Below, piece by piece: positions 26,665 through 26,836 of a DNA stretch of 26,836 nucleotides. The DNA is taken from assembly GCA_040235375.1 (NCBI GenBank), contig JBECKQ010000468.1:1-26836 (forward strand), read 5' to 3'. Position 1 is the stretch's first letter. The number at the start of each line of letters is the position of its first letter. Source of the DNA: JBECKQ01 sp040235375. Lineage in GTDB: Bacteria > Planctomycetota > Phycisphaerae > UBA1845. The position numbers and the translations under genes are program-made. The notes under the pieces were generated by a model that did not search any database, was not told the DNA's origin, and saw only the letters and a list, made by a program, of their open reading frames with translations.

Positions 26665-26836
26665 TCAGCTTCCATCCGTCCGGTTTTCGACGTACTTGCG
26701 CAGGGCAATCGCATTTTCAACTGCGTATCCCTGGGCGTCGTTGTTGAAGTACGCGAACACGTCGCGCCCATCGGCGAGCAGGTCGGCGATCCGACCGGCG
26801 ACGGCACTCAGCGCCTGCGGCGAGTACTGGTGCGCG
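26665..26836 (-). CDS. DUF72 (YecE-like) protein, 3' end only
   Basis: The last 56 codons of a gene that enters from the right edge on the - strand; its start is outside the window. The segment DVFAYFNNDAQGYAVENA is the well-known C-terminal signature of the DUF72 family, TIM-barrel proteins of unknown function. The chain ends KYVENRTDGS. A 7-bp hairpin, GCTGACT/AGTCAGC (26653-26669), covers the stop codon. The 172-base gap to the 96-residue gene leaves open whether they share a transcript. Confidence 0.88.
   Translation of the reverse strand, partial: AHQYSPQALSAVAGRIADLLADGRDVFAYFNNDAQGYAVENAIALRKYVENRTDGS

Overview
The window looks like a chromosomal segment of a planctomycete, most likely from or near the class Phycisphaerae. 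This is an inference. It rests on high GC (roughly 60-65 % by eye), a prepilin-like protein with a C-terminal VDGH block, a secreted protein with dockerin-like EF-hand repeats, a PEP-CTERM protein, a small membrane protein ending in a CGYNLRG zinc ribbon, and REP-like hairpins of the kind seen in these genomes. There is no integrase, transposase, tRNA, rRNA or CRISPR array.

Layout. Positions 1-960 carry a lone SUKH-4-like gene on the + strand. From 1093 to 10107 all genes are on the - strand: an FHA-domain protein, a single-pass membrane protein, rpmI-rplT, a UVR-motif protein translationally coupled to an HD-GYP protein, a UbiD-family decarboxylase, a zinc alcohol dehydrogenase and a two-helix membrane protein. 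Two long gaps (1642-2522 and 3528-4210) contain hairpin repeats instead of genes. From 10245 to 21461 all genes are on the + strand: a HemW-like radical SAM protein, nadA, hpt overlapping a PH-domain membrane protein, a prepilin-like protein, a 1004-residue PstS-like/Cys-repeat/dockerin-like protein, an RdgC-like protein and a PEP-CTERM protein. From 21560 to 25156 are the zinc-ribbon protein and a long leuS (-). The end holds a small Rho-N-like protein (+), a YbhB-like PEBP protein with a 96-residue unknown partner (-), and the 3' end of a DUF72 gene (-) cut by the window edge.

How the genes work together. Most are housekeeping genes (translation: leuS, rpmI, rplT; cofactors: nadA, ubiD-family, hemW-like; purine salvage: hpt). 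The distinctive part is 14491-21461, which has three exported or surface proteins of different export classes (type IV prepilin-like, Sec plus dockerin-like, PEP-CTERM) with the RdgC-like gene between them. No secretion machinery, exosortase or pst transporter genes lie in the window. The most unusual item is the PstS-like domain joined to four exact 18-residue Cys repeats and a Ca-binding-type tail. I do not see a clear multi-gene undescribed system. The leads worth following are that fusion protein, the composite hairpin repeats at 3703-4006, and the HD-GYP protein that has lost its HD histidine and is coupled to a UVR-motif protein.
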